Below, one piece after another: positions 12,121 through 23,416 of a stretch of DNA of 64,000 nucleotides. Source of the DNA: Melastoma dodecandrum (Eukaryota; Streptophyta; Magnoliopsida; Myrtales; Melastomataceae). The translations under genes were made by a program, and so were the position numbers. The stretch lies in contig JARUPY010000089.1 of NCBI GenBank assembly GCA_029817715.1, positions 62,001 to 126,000 of the forward strand, read 5' to 3'. The notes beneath the pieces are model-generated. The model was not told the DNA's origin. It did not search any database and saw only the letters and a list, made by a program, of their open reading frames with translations. Within the stretch, counting starts at the first letter, position 1, and every line of letters starts with the position of its first letter.

Positions 12121-14428
12121 GACGTATCTTTGCGTCCACAGGCGGACAATCATAAGCTTTCTTCGGACCACACCCATCATGCTGACTGTGCTACCTTCTT
12201 TGATATACCTGTGAGTTGAGGAAACAAGAATGACTCGGGAATTTGTAAAAAATGAGCAATAACAGGAAAGATGCTAAGCAAGGAGCCTCAAAATACTGAA
12301 ATAGCGTCAATGCACATCGCAAGAGTAAACGCTCAAGTTTCGTACCTCTCTCCTATTCAAAGTTCTTCCAGAATAACAAAACCAAATATGTATGTATGTG
12401 CTGCAACGGGCCAAAGATTCGACTGAACATCTAATCGTAAAACGACTAGGCTATCAAGTTTCATGTGTATCAGTCTCACTGCACGATCATCCGTTGACAG
12501 ATTACTCTCCCCCGACCATCTGATGAACTCAGCGGACAAACCCTTTACTGATGAATTCATGTTGATCACAGCAGAGTCATTGACATATGCCGTTACCGAA
12601 GCACCATAGCCAGTCTTAACCAATGTGCGCAATCCAGACTGAAAATCAGAGATGTAGAAATCGACCACAGGCCTCTGTCATGAAGCAAACTGAAGTCTAA
12701 GAAACTTTTTGAAATATTAAAAAGGAAAACATTAGAGGAAATGATATGGTTGATGAATACGGAGAAGGAACTCACCTCAGGAATGATTGCTGTATTCATA
12801 CAAAACTGTAGAGGTGTAGACACATCTTGGAACTTTACGGAAAGATGACTGCAGGGGCACACTACCACATGTTATCACCTACACGGATTCATTCTAGACA
12901 AGTAAGATGTGAATATCAATATCAACACAACCGTCTCCCAATTTGAATCATGTGAAAGGATGGCCAACTATGAATTATTATTGCAGAGTCTGAAAAGCGA
13001 CTAGAACATATCTCAGCGTATAAACACAAAAACGTATGAACCAGGAAATGATTCATCAATCACATTATCAATAGTCCCAACAATCTCTATTCCCCCTCTA
13101 GTTGTGAACTTACCAGCTCCCACTCACCACCGCATCATGCAGAAACATAAAAACTAACTATGCTCAAGCTTTGGCAAGAGCATTGTATGACTAGGGACCC
13201 CTAGGAATTCGACATTGATAATATTGTGTTTCAATACCCTAAAGGCAGTTTGCCAAGTGAACTATTATGTTACACAACTGGCGGATAGCAATAGGTTTAG
13301 CTCCTGGTTTTAGGAGGGATGGGGCCAAAGGACCCTGCTGTCTGCTGGTTTGGATTGTAGAAAAATGTACCTCTGATTAGAGGGCTTGATAAACTAATCT
13401 CATTGGGACATAAATTTCAGCAGGTAAATACCAACTCCCAAACATTATGAGGTGAGGAAATTCAGCCTTTGGCAACACAAAAAAAATAATATGCATACAG
13501 TCTAAGTTACTTCGTTGAAAGAGTAATGTAACCAAATTCAAGGAAGCAAAATGAAGGTCCAATCACGCATAAACTGATTTGGCAAAGCCTACCCCAGTCA
13601 CTTTCACATATTGACCATTTTTCGCTGTTCTGAGATCATTGTCGGGATGCCGAGCAATGTATCCTGATTCCTGTTACTGCTTTTCTTCTCCATCCACTGA
13701 CTCATTTAGAAACAGTGTCGAATAAAGCAAAAGGTCCAAGTTTACAACATGAATGATGGTACTGCAAACATCAACTATGGCTTCCAAAATCTAAAGAAAA
13801 TTTTAACCGGAATCTACCTGAGAAAAGAAGAATCGTTTTGTTGCCTAAACGTAGTGACTGCTTGTGGATGAGCAGAAGAAGAGCCCAGGGATTTCATAGA
13901 CCCAGTCGGTTCCAGTGGCCCTGAAAGCTTTCTAGGTCCTCCAGATGAATTCAATGGCCCTGATGTGATAAGTCCGGTGGTTGAAAGAACAGGAGGAATA
14001 GAGACAGAGTTCTGCCTTGTGTTTCCTCCCGATTGTGGACCTGAAGACTTCCTCATAGGTTCTCCGTGCTTATTCAACGGGCCAGAAAGATTCTTCTTCA
14101 TTGAACTGGAACAGGCAGAAGCTATATGGCCCGATGAAGAATAGCCAGACCAACCAGATAGGTGGTGGATAGGACCAGAATGGGAAGCAGCCCCACCAAA
14201 AGATCCAGTCCTAAGAGGAGCTCCAGGAAGTGGCCCAGATTTTCTGGATTTAGAGCCATCGGAAGACATGTGAAACATTTTACCAAGTTCCCCAGACTTG
14301 TTAATGTCACCACCAGTATGGGGAATGGCTGCAGAACTGATAGTTGGGGTTCTCTCTTTCGGCTGTTCCAGGCATCCTGACACATAGAGGCCATTGCTGA
14401 GCTGGTGAGATGGGAATCGGGACCCCAT
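12121..14428 (-). pseudogene. Broken copy of the At1g16860-type membrane protein family
   Basis: The first exon (14428-about 13814) is well preserved, with MGSRFPSHQLSNGLYVSG, KSGELGKMF, the Ser/Gly-rich 'SGPL' repeats and QAVTT near its end. Later blocks match the family in order: GYIARHPDNDLRTAKNGQYV (about 13675-13600), CGSVPLQSSFRKVPRCVYTS (about 12867-12808), VVDFYISDFQSGLRTLVKTG (about 12664-12605) and IKEGSTVSMMGVV (about 12205-12165). The exon that should encode the two transmembrane helices is missing: only about 130 bp separate its neighbours and their phases do not match. The exon at about 12870-12775 runs into TGA right after LYEYSNHS and is out of phase with the next. The C-terminus has no family match. 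A shortened Ser/Gly-rich protein from exon 1 alone could still be made. Confidence 0.82.
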
Positions 14429-16730
14429 CGAACTGTTCCATGAGTGACCAAGGGAGGTTCCTACACAAGGGACAACTGGCGGGAAGTAAAACTTGGAATT
14501 GAGACCAAAGTTCTAAGCAGGGAAGCAAAAGTCATCCTGACCTCAGCCCAGAGCCCAGATACCACTTCTGCATGGGTAGAATCACCATAAAAATTTTAGG
14601 CGGCAGTAAATAAATCACCATGAAGTGGAAGCTTATAACTACACAAGGGGTAACACATAGGCCTAATGAACTAAAGAAAAGGAAGGAACTTTCCGCAACC
14701 CCATATCACAGCTTTACACAGCATCAAAACCCAGTTCTTGTTAGGAAGAAAAAGCAACAATCGACCTGGCTGAATTAGAAAAAGCCCATCTCATTCATAA
14801 AGAAGAAGAAGAGAGTAGGAGGTGGTGGGGCTTACAGTCCAGCACATTTCCCAGCAGTTGAGGGGCGAAGATTGCCAAGGAGTAGAGGGGCGAAGAACGG
14901 ACCTTTCGAAGACCATCCCGACAGTTAGAAAGATCGAAGAAGCCTGAGGCAGACGGTGGGTGGGGAGGGGATAGTTTGGTGGTGGGGTACTTAGGCGGCA
15001 GTAGCAGCAGCTGCTGTAGTGACACGCGACACAATACTGGTGCTGCTGGGAGGGCGCCCAAAGGAGATCAAACCGTCGAGGTGGGTGTTGGGTCCGCTAG
15101 TTTAGTTATAGAAGTGCCTTCTGTCGGCTGGATGATGTTCTTTGCTGCATAACAGGAGATCTGGCGCCGACAACCTTCCTCTTCCTCCCCAAGTCTGTCC
15201 GACCGAACACATTTGTTGACAGGCATTGATAAATTTTTTTTCTTGATGTAATGAGAGGAGAGCCGTTACATTGATTGCATCAAGAAATCCCGTTCTTTCA
15301 TGGGCAAAAAGCTATATGCTTTCAAAAGTCATTGAAGCCAACTAGAACTGTGTTACCCTTTCTATCCAATGTACATCAGTAGCCGGGTCTCCTGTTGTCT
15401 CTTCTTTCAGAGAAGGATAGAATCTTAGGTTGTTCGCATTCGGAAACAACCTCTTCAGAAATCTTAGAATCCCATTTATCTATCACTTACAAATATCAAA
15501 AACAGGAAAAGGGAAGGCCATCTGGTGGGGGGACTAAAGGCTCTGCTGCTTGCTACTCAAAGATGATCAGTCTAAAACCGAGACAAACGGCCTTACCTGC
15601 ATGGGCTTACCACAGCTAAAGCTTTAACTGCTTCGCCTATGCCCACAGCATCACATGATCTGTTGATCTATAAAATTATATTATTCCCAGATAGATAATC
15701 CTTACAAGTAGGGGCTAACCTTATCCCAGAAACGACAACTTTAAAAGAAGAACGCGTTGAGATACAAGAAATTCACAAATGTACAACAGCAAAGATCAAA
15801 CACCATATTCTTGCATGATCTTTGCCATGTAGAAAGAAAGGAGTGTCACACTTCCTTCTTAGAAAAGATAAGGCAGCGAGCGTCCTAATAAAACCATCTT
15901 GATGATCCCCCCATGTTGCGATGCAGGTCACCTGAGACATTCTCCATCTACCAATAACATCTTCCGAGTCATCGAAACACATTGTTGGTGTGCATTGGTC
16001 CTCCTCTTCCAATTCTGTGACAATAACAGTACAAATATTGTTCCTCAGGTCTGGAATACCAGAAATTACACTGTTGCCATAAGAGGCCTTTCTGTAATCC
16101 ACTCATTCTTATATGGCTCTGATTCTAACAACTGTAGAGTGTGAAGCTAATCTAAAGGAGCACGTGCCTGCGGCATGCTAAAAAATTTAAGGATAGTCAC
16201 CATGAAAAAGTTAATCTCTGTCACCAGTTGATCACGGATTTGAATCGGCGACATGCCAACTAATTGCCAGGATAAGACACCTACCTTGCAATAGTCACGG
16301 AAAGTTGCAATAGTCAAGGAAAGTATTGTGCATCAAAGGTGTGTTACCAAAAAATCTTTGTTTCTCAATGGTAGGTATAAGAAATTTGAACTATCAGACT
16401 CAATCAGATGTTTAATTGAATCGCAACATCCATTCTACATAGTTAAAATACATACCCCAAGGTTAGCGCTGGTGGAGGGGGGATTCTTGAAGATCCTCCC
16501 TCCACAGGAGAATCAAACGACTAAATATAGGCGATAGGGCAGAACTGCCCTCACCAGGCAACTAACGGTACCAAGCATGGCCGCATCTCATGAACAAATA
16601 CGAATCAATATGATCTAAATCCTATCTAATCAAGCCAGCGGGAGCAAAGCGGAAGAAAAGGAAAGATTTGAGGTGGGGAATCAGCTCACCCTGCCAGATG
16701 ATGACGGGAGATCCATGGAGAGGGTTGTTA
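14429..16730. other. Spacer with upstream region of the pseudogene and 3' region of the next gene
   Basis: The part near 14430-15060 lies 5' of the minus-strand pseudogene and should hold its old leader and promoter. The rest to 16730 lies 3' of the small minus-strand gene and may include its 3' UTR. Reading frames of 70-110 codons here (for example near 15773-16102) resemble no family I know. Confidence 0.4.
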
Positions 16731-17266
16731 TCACTCATCTTCCGACTGAGAGGGGTTGTCGGCCGTTTCATCGGGCTCCGTGCGAGGGGGAGTTGGCGTC
16801 GGCACTCCTGCACCTGAAATAAAACCAAATCAAAAAATTAAAGAAGGGATAAAACGAGCATCCATGCAGGGCAGTAATCAACGGAATACGCGTTACCGTG
16901 GAGGTAATAGGAGGTGGAGGGCCAGCCACGCGGGTGATTAGCGGAGAGGGAGGAAGGGCCTTGAAAGTGAGGGTGAGGATGAGGATTGTTTGGGTGAGGG
17001 TGAGGGGGGGTGGTGGCGAGCTTGCCGATCAAGCGGGCGATCCCCCGGGACTTGGAGCGAGGAGGGACCCAGTAGGAGGAACCGGGACGGAAGGGAAGCC
17101 AATCGGGCTCGGAGCGGCGGACGATGAGGTGGTGGATGACGTCCTCGAGCTTCCTGAGGAGGGGATCGGAGGAGGAGGAGGAGGAGGAGAAGAGACGCTT
17201 GGCCTGGGTCAAGCTCAGAAGAGGACCCGGAGACGGAGAGGGAGACGGGGACAGGATTCTAGCCAT
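16731..17266 (-). CDS. Small basic, probably mitochondrial protein of unknown function
   Basis: Two exons (17266-16897 and 16813-16731) join in frame to 150 residues. The N-terminus (MARILSPSPSPSPGPLLSLT, then a serine run after RLF) lacks acidic residues and has scattered Arg, like a mitochondrial or plastid presequence. The core has LRKLEDVIHHLIVRRSEPDW, PGSSYWVPPR and IARLIGKLA. The tail is rich in Pro/His and then acidic (PDETADNPSQSEDE). This layout resembles small plant organelle proteins that lack a functional name. No transmembrane helix is visible. I infer organelle targeting from composition only. The first ATG is used. The downstream exon is chosen because it keeps frame and ends soon after. 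Confidence 0.7.
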
Positions 17267-18368
17267 TACCAGGGGCGGGGCAGACTTCTGTCCGAAAGAA
17301 AGCCAAAAATCAACCTCGGATAAATACGGGAATCCCGTCTAATAAGCGAGCGAGAGAGAGAGAGACCGTCGAGTCGTGGTGCGTCCTTGGGGCGTGTTTG
17401 GCAGGGCGTAAAATATCGGGATAAGCGCATTATCTTTTACCCATAGTTCTAATATCAATTTTTTCGGGGGAAAAATACGAAAATTTTCAGTAAAATTTTA
17501 AGACAAAATTAAGCTTATTAAAGAAAAGGGCAGGGAAGAAAGCTGTGTGTACAGTAACTCTGTTTGACAGGAAGGAATCCCAAACACTTAAACCGTAAAT
17601 ACAAGACCAATTTACTTTCGTCTGCTCAACTATTTTATTTTTCTTTTGTACAACTTAACATACCAAATCAGTTTGAAGAAGGCCAGCATCGTGTGTATAT
17701 AAAAGTCCCCAATTCCTCAAATTAAATGTATCTTTCGTGGTATAGGAATACGACCAATCCTTCGACTGGACTGGATTTTCTATGGAGATCCCACTGCGAT
17801 CGATACCAGAAACATCTGATGATAGCACTTGGCCATGTAGTTGCTTGCTTCTTCATCCCCTTGAAGAATTCCATCGACAATGTGCACAACCATCTTTCTT
17901 CTCAACACTAAACAAAAAGAAACTCAGTTCGACAGTTCCCCAGGATTTTCAAGAGGCAAATGAGCCTGATAATAGGAAGAAACAAACAGGAAGCGTTCAA
18001 TCGCACAGCAAGGGTGACTACCGCCACGTCACACATCGAGGGACTACGTAAATTCTATACACAATCAGTTGATAGGGCCTAATTCTATACGTAAACATCC
18101 TCTCCTCCCAACTATTCAGTGATTGGGATAAAAGAAAGCCTATTTTTGGTAGAGCATATTATTCTTAGAAAACTAGGGATGCATCCATTCCCAAGCATTT
18201 TGGCCTCTACCAGGTGATGAGAAGAGATCATCCCATGATCTTTTATGCACAGGTTTCGATCGGTAAGATCCCGCCAATGTCCACATTTTGTAATTTATTA
18301 GGCAAATAGAACATCAATTAGAATACCTGCTGAAGGGTTAAACTCAACCAAAACTTTGCGCCTCCAAT
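17267..18368. other. Spacer between the small organelle-type gene and the RING-CH gene
   Basis: It should contain the promoter of the minus-strand gene starting at 17266 (with a short GA run near 17350-17365) and the 3' UTR of the RING-CH gene ending at 18369. No coding signal or repeat is convincing. Confidence 0.4.
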
Positions 18369-20733
18369 CTAGTAAAGCCCCAGCATCCGCAGCTCTGACA
18401 CATGGCTAGGATCAAGTTCAGGTACATTCTTCGTTTTTTCCCGATCTTCCACTATATATTCCTGGGGTAATCAACATGCCTCATCAAGGAAGGGCTAGAA
18501 CAATACATATAGACAAATAAGCAGGTAACTACTGATAAAGCAATATACCCCACGAAAGTATTAAGATAAATGGTTAAAAGATTAGTTTAAAGAAAATCGA
18601 TCATTTGATCTCGTCTGACTCATGCATTCAAGTCGCGTTCAATGCAGAAGAACAGGGAGCTAACAAATGTAGGGAAAGACTAAGCATCATCAGATGCCTT
18701 TTCAATAAATGACTAACATCGACTCACGAGCGTAATCTCTGTGCATCAACAAAATGCATAATTTGTTGACAGATAGAAACTTCAAACTAACTAGCAAACT
18801 TTTTATTCATAATTATTCGGAAGCATGCCAAATGACATCAGTTACTAAGAGATACAAGTATTTCTTGTGGCTACTGACAGGCTAAAAACATATGAGAGCT
18901 TGCATCTCTTTCTCAATCCAGGAATTCATTTGAGTACCAGGATTAACCTTTGTAAGTTCTTGTTTGGCAAGGACATGATAATGTCGTTCATTAATCCTTT
19001 GTCCACATATAATTGCAATGAAGAAGCCATATAGTAAACCCACCAAGACAATGGCCAGAACTGCAAAGTCAATAACAACAAACAATGTGTAAAGATAGCC
19101 AATTGCCACCATCCAACAGAAAAGTGTCACATGCGCACAGGGAGCCAAATGCATGGAAGAATATTTTGAGAATCGACTTTCCGGTCTCAAGACAACGACT
19201 CACAGCAGGGCAGCTTCCCATATTGAAATGGAATGCGTCTGGACGAATACTTTATTGAAGCAAAACCAATACCCAGAAATACTCCTAGCGACAAAAATAC
19301 GTCGCAACTAAAGCAATTAAATTGACGAGCCCATAATGGAAGAGATTGAGGCACCAATGCCTTTGTAATTATGTCACTCTCTATTTATAGGGGGGTCTAT
19401 GTAATGCATACTGGTGTTCTCTTTGTCACCAATATGGGTGCTCTTGCAACCTGAACAAGTATAAGGTTGAGACAGATAATGTTGTCCAAAAAATAGGTAA
19501 GAAGGAAAAGGGGTCGTACCAGCCATAGTATAGAAGCCATATGGGTGTTCTTCGTAGCCAAACATTTCCCTTAACTCCTCTCCATAGAATTTGTACACTA
19601 GGATTCCCAAAGACGCGACAATCTGAGTATAGCAAAATAATACGACACGTTCTCAGTGTTTTGTTCCTATTTTACCAGTCGTCACAACAAACAGATGTAT
19701 ATTTAGAGAATGTGACGTACAATCTCTCAGGAATATAATTTACGATGCATACTATATCTATAAGGCATTGCAGTAGAGAAACGCACCAGCTGAACAATGA
19801 TGAAGATAAGCGCGTGATCCCTAGCAACAAGAAATTGGAATTTCAATCTCAACCACCAACGGTCAGGTGGCACATTAGCTCGTAAAAGGAAAACGGCTCT
19901 ACACTCTGTACAGTGGGAAAAAGCAAATCCTTCCTGAAAAAGAAAACATAGTCAAATATATAAAATGCAAAATTTATCAAACTATAAGATAAAATATTTC
20001 CATCCACCAGCTCTTCTATTGCTACACAATTTCTCAAGTAAAATATGCAATGAGATGCCAAAATTAATGACTCGAGAAACCTCATTTTATGTAAACAAAA
20101 TACCATACAATGCTAAGAAAATCTAACTTAAAACAACATCAAATGGGTGAAGCAACTCTGCACGTCTTCGCAGAATCAGGAAGGAAACATTAATCACCTT
20201 AGTGGATCGCCAATGGTCAAGACATGATCTGTGGACATACTTCTGGGTACCCTTGCAATAACAAGGGGCAATCAGGTCTTCGCCTGAAAATAAAATAGCT
20301 TCATGCTCTCAAGATGATTGCAAGTAATAATCCTTTAGGTTTTCATGACTAGTTTGTAGGCACTATTATGATAAGAAAAAACACAGGACCCCATACATGT
20401 AAAACACAACAGAATTTTTTTAAAAAAAGAAAAGACACAACAAAACAAATTTTCAAACCAAGAGAGAAAAGGAACAATACCTTCGTTATCAAGACATATA
20501 CGACATTGAGCTTGCTCTGCATTCACCAAGTTGCAAGTCTCATCAGCATTGGAGTCGGGATGTTGCGAGTCATTGATGACTATGGTATAGTCCCCACCAG
20601 CAGAAGTGATGTCGGATGAACTAGAAGATGACCCTACTTCAGAGTCTGACCTATCCAGAGCATTGGATCGACGAAGGATTGGTTCACTTTCCGAGATATC
20701 CTCAGGAAGACTATCATTTGCGACTAACGGCAT
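18369..20733 (-). CDS. RING-CH (MARCH-type) membrane E3 ubiquitin ligase
   Basis: This is a membrane-bound RING-variant ligase. The N-terminal exon (from 20733) is Ser/Asp-rich and acidic, then reads CRICLDNEG, the first cysteine pair of a RING-CH finger. The next exon (about 20287-20200) gives LIAPCYCKGTQKYVHRSCLD, and the following one HCTECRAVFLLRANVPPDRW. This gives the C4HC3 order typical of RING-CH. Two hydrophobic segments follow: HALIFIIVQL joined to VASLGILVYKFYG, and VLAIVLVGLLYGFFIAIICG. The cytosolic tail is QRINERHYHVLAKQELTK, then EYIVEDREKTKNVPELDP, ending MLGLY at 18369. Family members ubiquitinate membrane proteins; the substrate is unknown. All junctions keep frame. Confidence 0.9.
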
Positions 20734-23416
20734 GACGTAGTTTGTTTGGCGAGGACTACGATGATTTCACATGAGCAGGTAGAGTCGCAACCATTAACCA
20801 TCTCAGAAGAAGGCCCACTTCCTGAAGAAAGAAATAAGCCATCAAATACTAACATACATTTGTGCGCTCCTAGGAAACATCACCATTACCAAGACTGCCG
20901 AAGCAGCGAGACGGGCCAATAACAAATTGTCAGCGATTTAAATAACAGCTTGTAGAGCAGAAAGACTGAGGCAGTGCTTTTTTTTTCTATTTTGAAAAAA
21001 AAAAACTTTTTCCTCACAAAATTGTAACTTGTTACTCCATCTACCTCAATTTCACAGAGAATCAAACAAAATCCCTAAATCCTAAAACCTGAAACCCAGA
21101 ATGAAGTTCAAAATATCCCGAAAAGGGGGAGGCCGGCGACAGATGACAATCGGAAACGGGAATCGAGGAGGGCTAGGCATGGAAGGGACGCGGACACATT
21201 GAGATAAATCCTAAAAATTGACAAGAGAGAGAGATACAGCCAGTGAAATAACTAAAACGGGGATAGGGAAGCAAACGGAAGGACGCATCGATCAGAGTAG
21301 GCGGCCTCTGTTTGGTGGAGGGGGGAGAGGGATCCAACAACGAAGGGAAGGCAGGTCGATGATGGAGCAAAAAGTCACAAAATTCAGAAAGGCCAACGAA
21401 GCCGACACGACAGGAGAATATAATTCACATAGATATAAGAAAACAGAGGAGAGGGGAAAGGACCTGACCGGGCGGCCGGCCGTCCGTCCGTCGGAGTTAA
21501 GATCTAAAAGAGGCGGGGAGGGGGGGAAGGGGGAGGAGCCAGTTTTCTTTCCATTGGGGGTGTCGAGGACTGTTGTTTCCTCGTCGAGATAACAGAAAGA
21601 CTTTTTGGAAGGGGTTGAGGTTGGGGATGTCGGGAATTGGTGGCGGGGGCGGTCCTGACTATGATGGCCAGCCGATTTCCATCAATCGTATTAGAATAAT
21701 ATCGTATTATTAGTAAGTAATCCTTTCTTCCCCCCTCGACCGTTTTATTACCTCGTTTAGATTTATTATTATTATTATTACTACTACGATAAAAGTGAAA
21801 TTATTGTATGACCAAATTTATGTATGCACATAAAATTTTATGTAAAAAGAAATTTTAATTTTTTACAAAAAAAAAAATTGATCGCCGGGGCGGAGCTTTC
21901 GGGTGGGGTTGACGTGGGGGAAGAGTACTTTTCAACACGCTTGGTCAGGCAAGTGGGTGTCTTCGAGTTTATTTATATGAAATTTATATCATGATAAATT
22001 AAAGTCGTTGACGTTGTCGAGTTTGGGAAATCCACTTTGGTTTAGTTGCTACACGTTTGTAAGTCTTTAGTTACACACTCTGTATTCTATTCTTATGAAA
22101 ACTAAGAAGACGGAACTTAAGTTACAGTTTCGAAAAGCGACTTTCATTTTATAAAAAATTCGCGTTTCGAAACCACGATTTATGTCAAATTTGATTAAAA
22201 TCGGTGTTCCAAACCCCGACTTTAGTCCGACACGAGGAAGCATTCTTGACGAATAAAATTTATTACGTGTCTCGTTGCTGTGGTTTGAAAACCCGACTTT
22301 GGTAAGACATCATAAAGCCTCATATTTTGACCATTTTCTTACTAAGTCTCTTAAAGTCGGGGTTTGAAATGCCGACTTTTACATGTTTGGCCAAAGTCGC
22401 GGTTTTGAAAAGTGTTTTTTTTGTAAAATGAAAAATCGTATTTTGAAATCGCGACAAGGAATGATGAAATGATATTATTCGAAACTACAATCGTATTTCG
22501 TAAAAAAATTTTTAAACAAACTGGAGAAATGACCAAGAGAACGGGAGTTTCGAAAAAAGATCACAATCCAATAAATAAGCATAACATATTACTCCCTTAC
22601 TAATTAGTTTTACATTGCATTTTGAACTTCGCTTACTACTTAGATCGCTCCGATATTATTAACATTAATTTACAAGTAAAGAAAACCTACTACGTTAATT
22701 TTTAAATAATGCTCGACGAATATTTAACTTTCGGACCGTATGATAATTTATAAATTATCGCATCTCGTGATATCGTCATTCTCGTACCACCGGTATTAAT
22801 TGTATTGCATTTGGGGAAAGGGTTAGCGAGTGACACACAAATCTGTCATATGCGGCACTATTAATAAAAAAGGAATCTAAACATAAACAGATTCTCCCTC
22901 CGTCACGTGCAACTTCGCAATAAACAAAGCCTCGTTTTCATTGTTTATTTTCTTAATTCGGTTTAAGGGGAATTCTACTTTTTCTTTTTCTTTTTTTTTC
23001 CCCTAAATCGTTTTTACATTTTCCATCTCGAAAAAATAAATTCAAAAAGTAAAAAACATGTTAAATGAGTTTCTGAAAATTGAGCTCAACATACAAATTT
23101 AGTGGGATTCTTTTATAAAATTAATTGACTATAAAAAATATAATTCGTTAGGGTCAGATTTTTTTTTCTCTAGTTGATTTGTGATTGAGTTTGTTATACG
23201 CAGGACAACATAAAATTAAAAAAAAAATATTTTAGGTATTTAAAAATTAGAATCATATATTGAAAAATTTTACCAAATTTTAGTACGAACGGTCGGGAAT
23301 AACTTCTTTTACATTAATTTGGATTAGTGGGAGGAGGGAGGTGAGCATATTTTCTCCGGTTGGAGCTCAGATTTGTGCGGGGGGGAGTGACTGACCAGTC
23401 TTGACTTTGGGGAAAG
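20734..23416. other. AT-rich spacer between the RING-CH gene and DWF5
   Basis: The first about 850 bp should hold the 5' UTR, possibly with an intron, and the promoter of the minus-strand RING-CH gene. From about 21660 the DNA becomes AT-rich, with an ATT microsatellite near 21764-21780 and the degenerate repeat block listed separately. The last few hundred bases form the DWF5 promoter. No coding region is visible. Confidence 0.5.
22125..22530. repeat. Degenerate direct and inverted repeats of a GTTTGAAA-CCGACTTT motif
   Basis: A motif of the form GTTTGAAAnCCCGACTTT, or its reverse complement, recurs at least six times in 400 bp: near 22129, 22210, 22270, 22354 (both orientations back to back) and 22395, with weaker copies near 22170 and 22440. 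Spacing is irregular. It may be a decayed satellite or foldback element. Confidence 0.55.

Noticed and set aside
12593..12868. Frame with SHLSVKFQDVSTPLQF as a coding exon
   Set aside because: The neighbouring frame of the same DNA gives the conserved family block SSFRKVPRCVYTSTVLYEY, so this frame is a shadow of the pseudogene.
15773..16144. Opposing frames of 81 and 109 codons
   Set aside because: Contradictory overlapping frames with no recognised motif; probably 3' UTR of the neighbouring gene.
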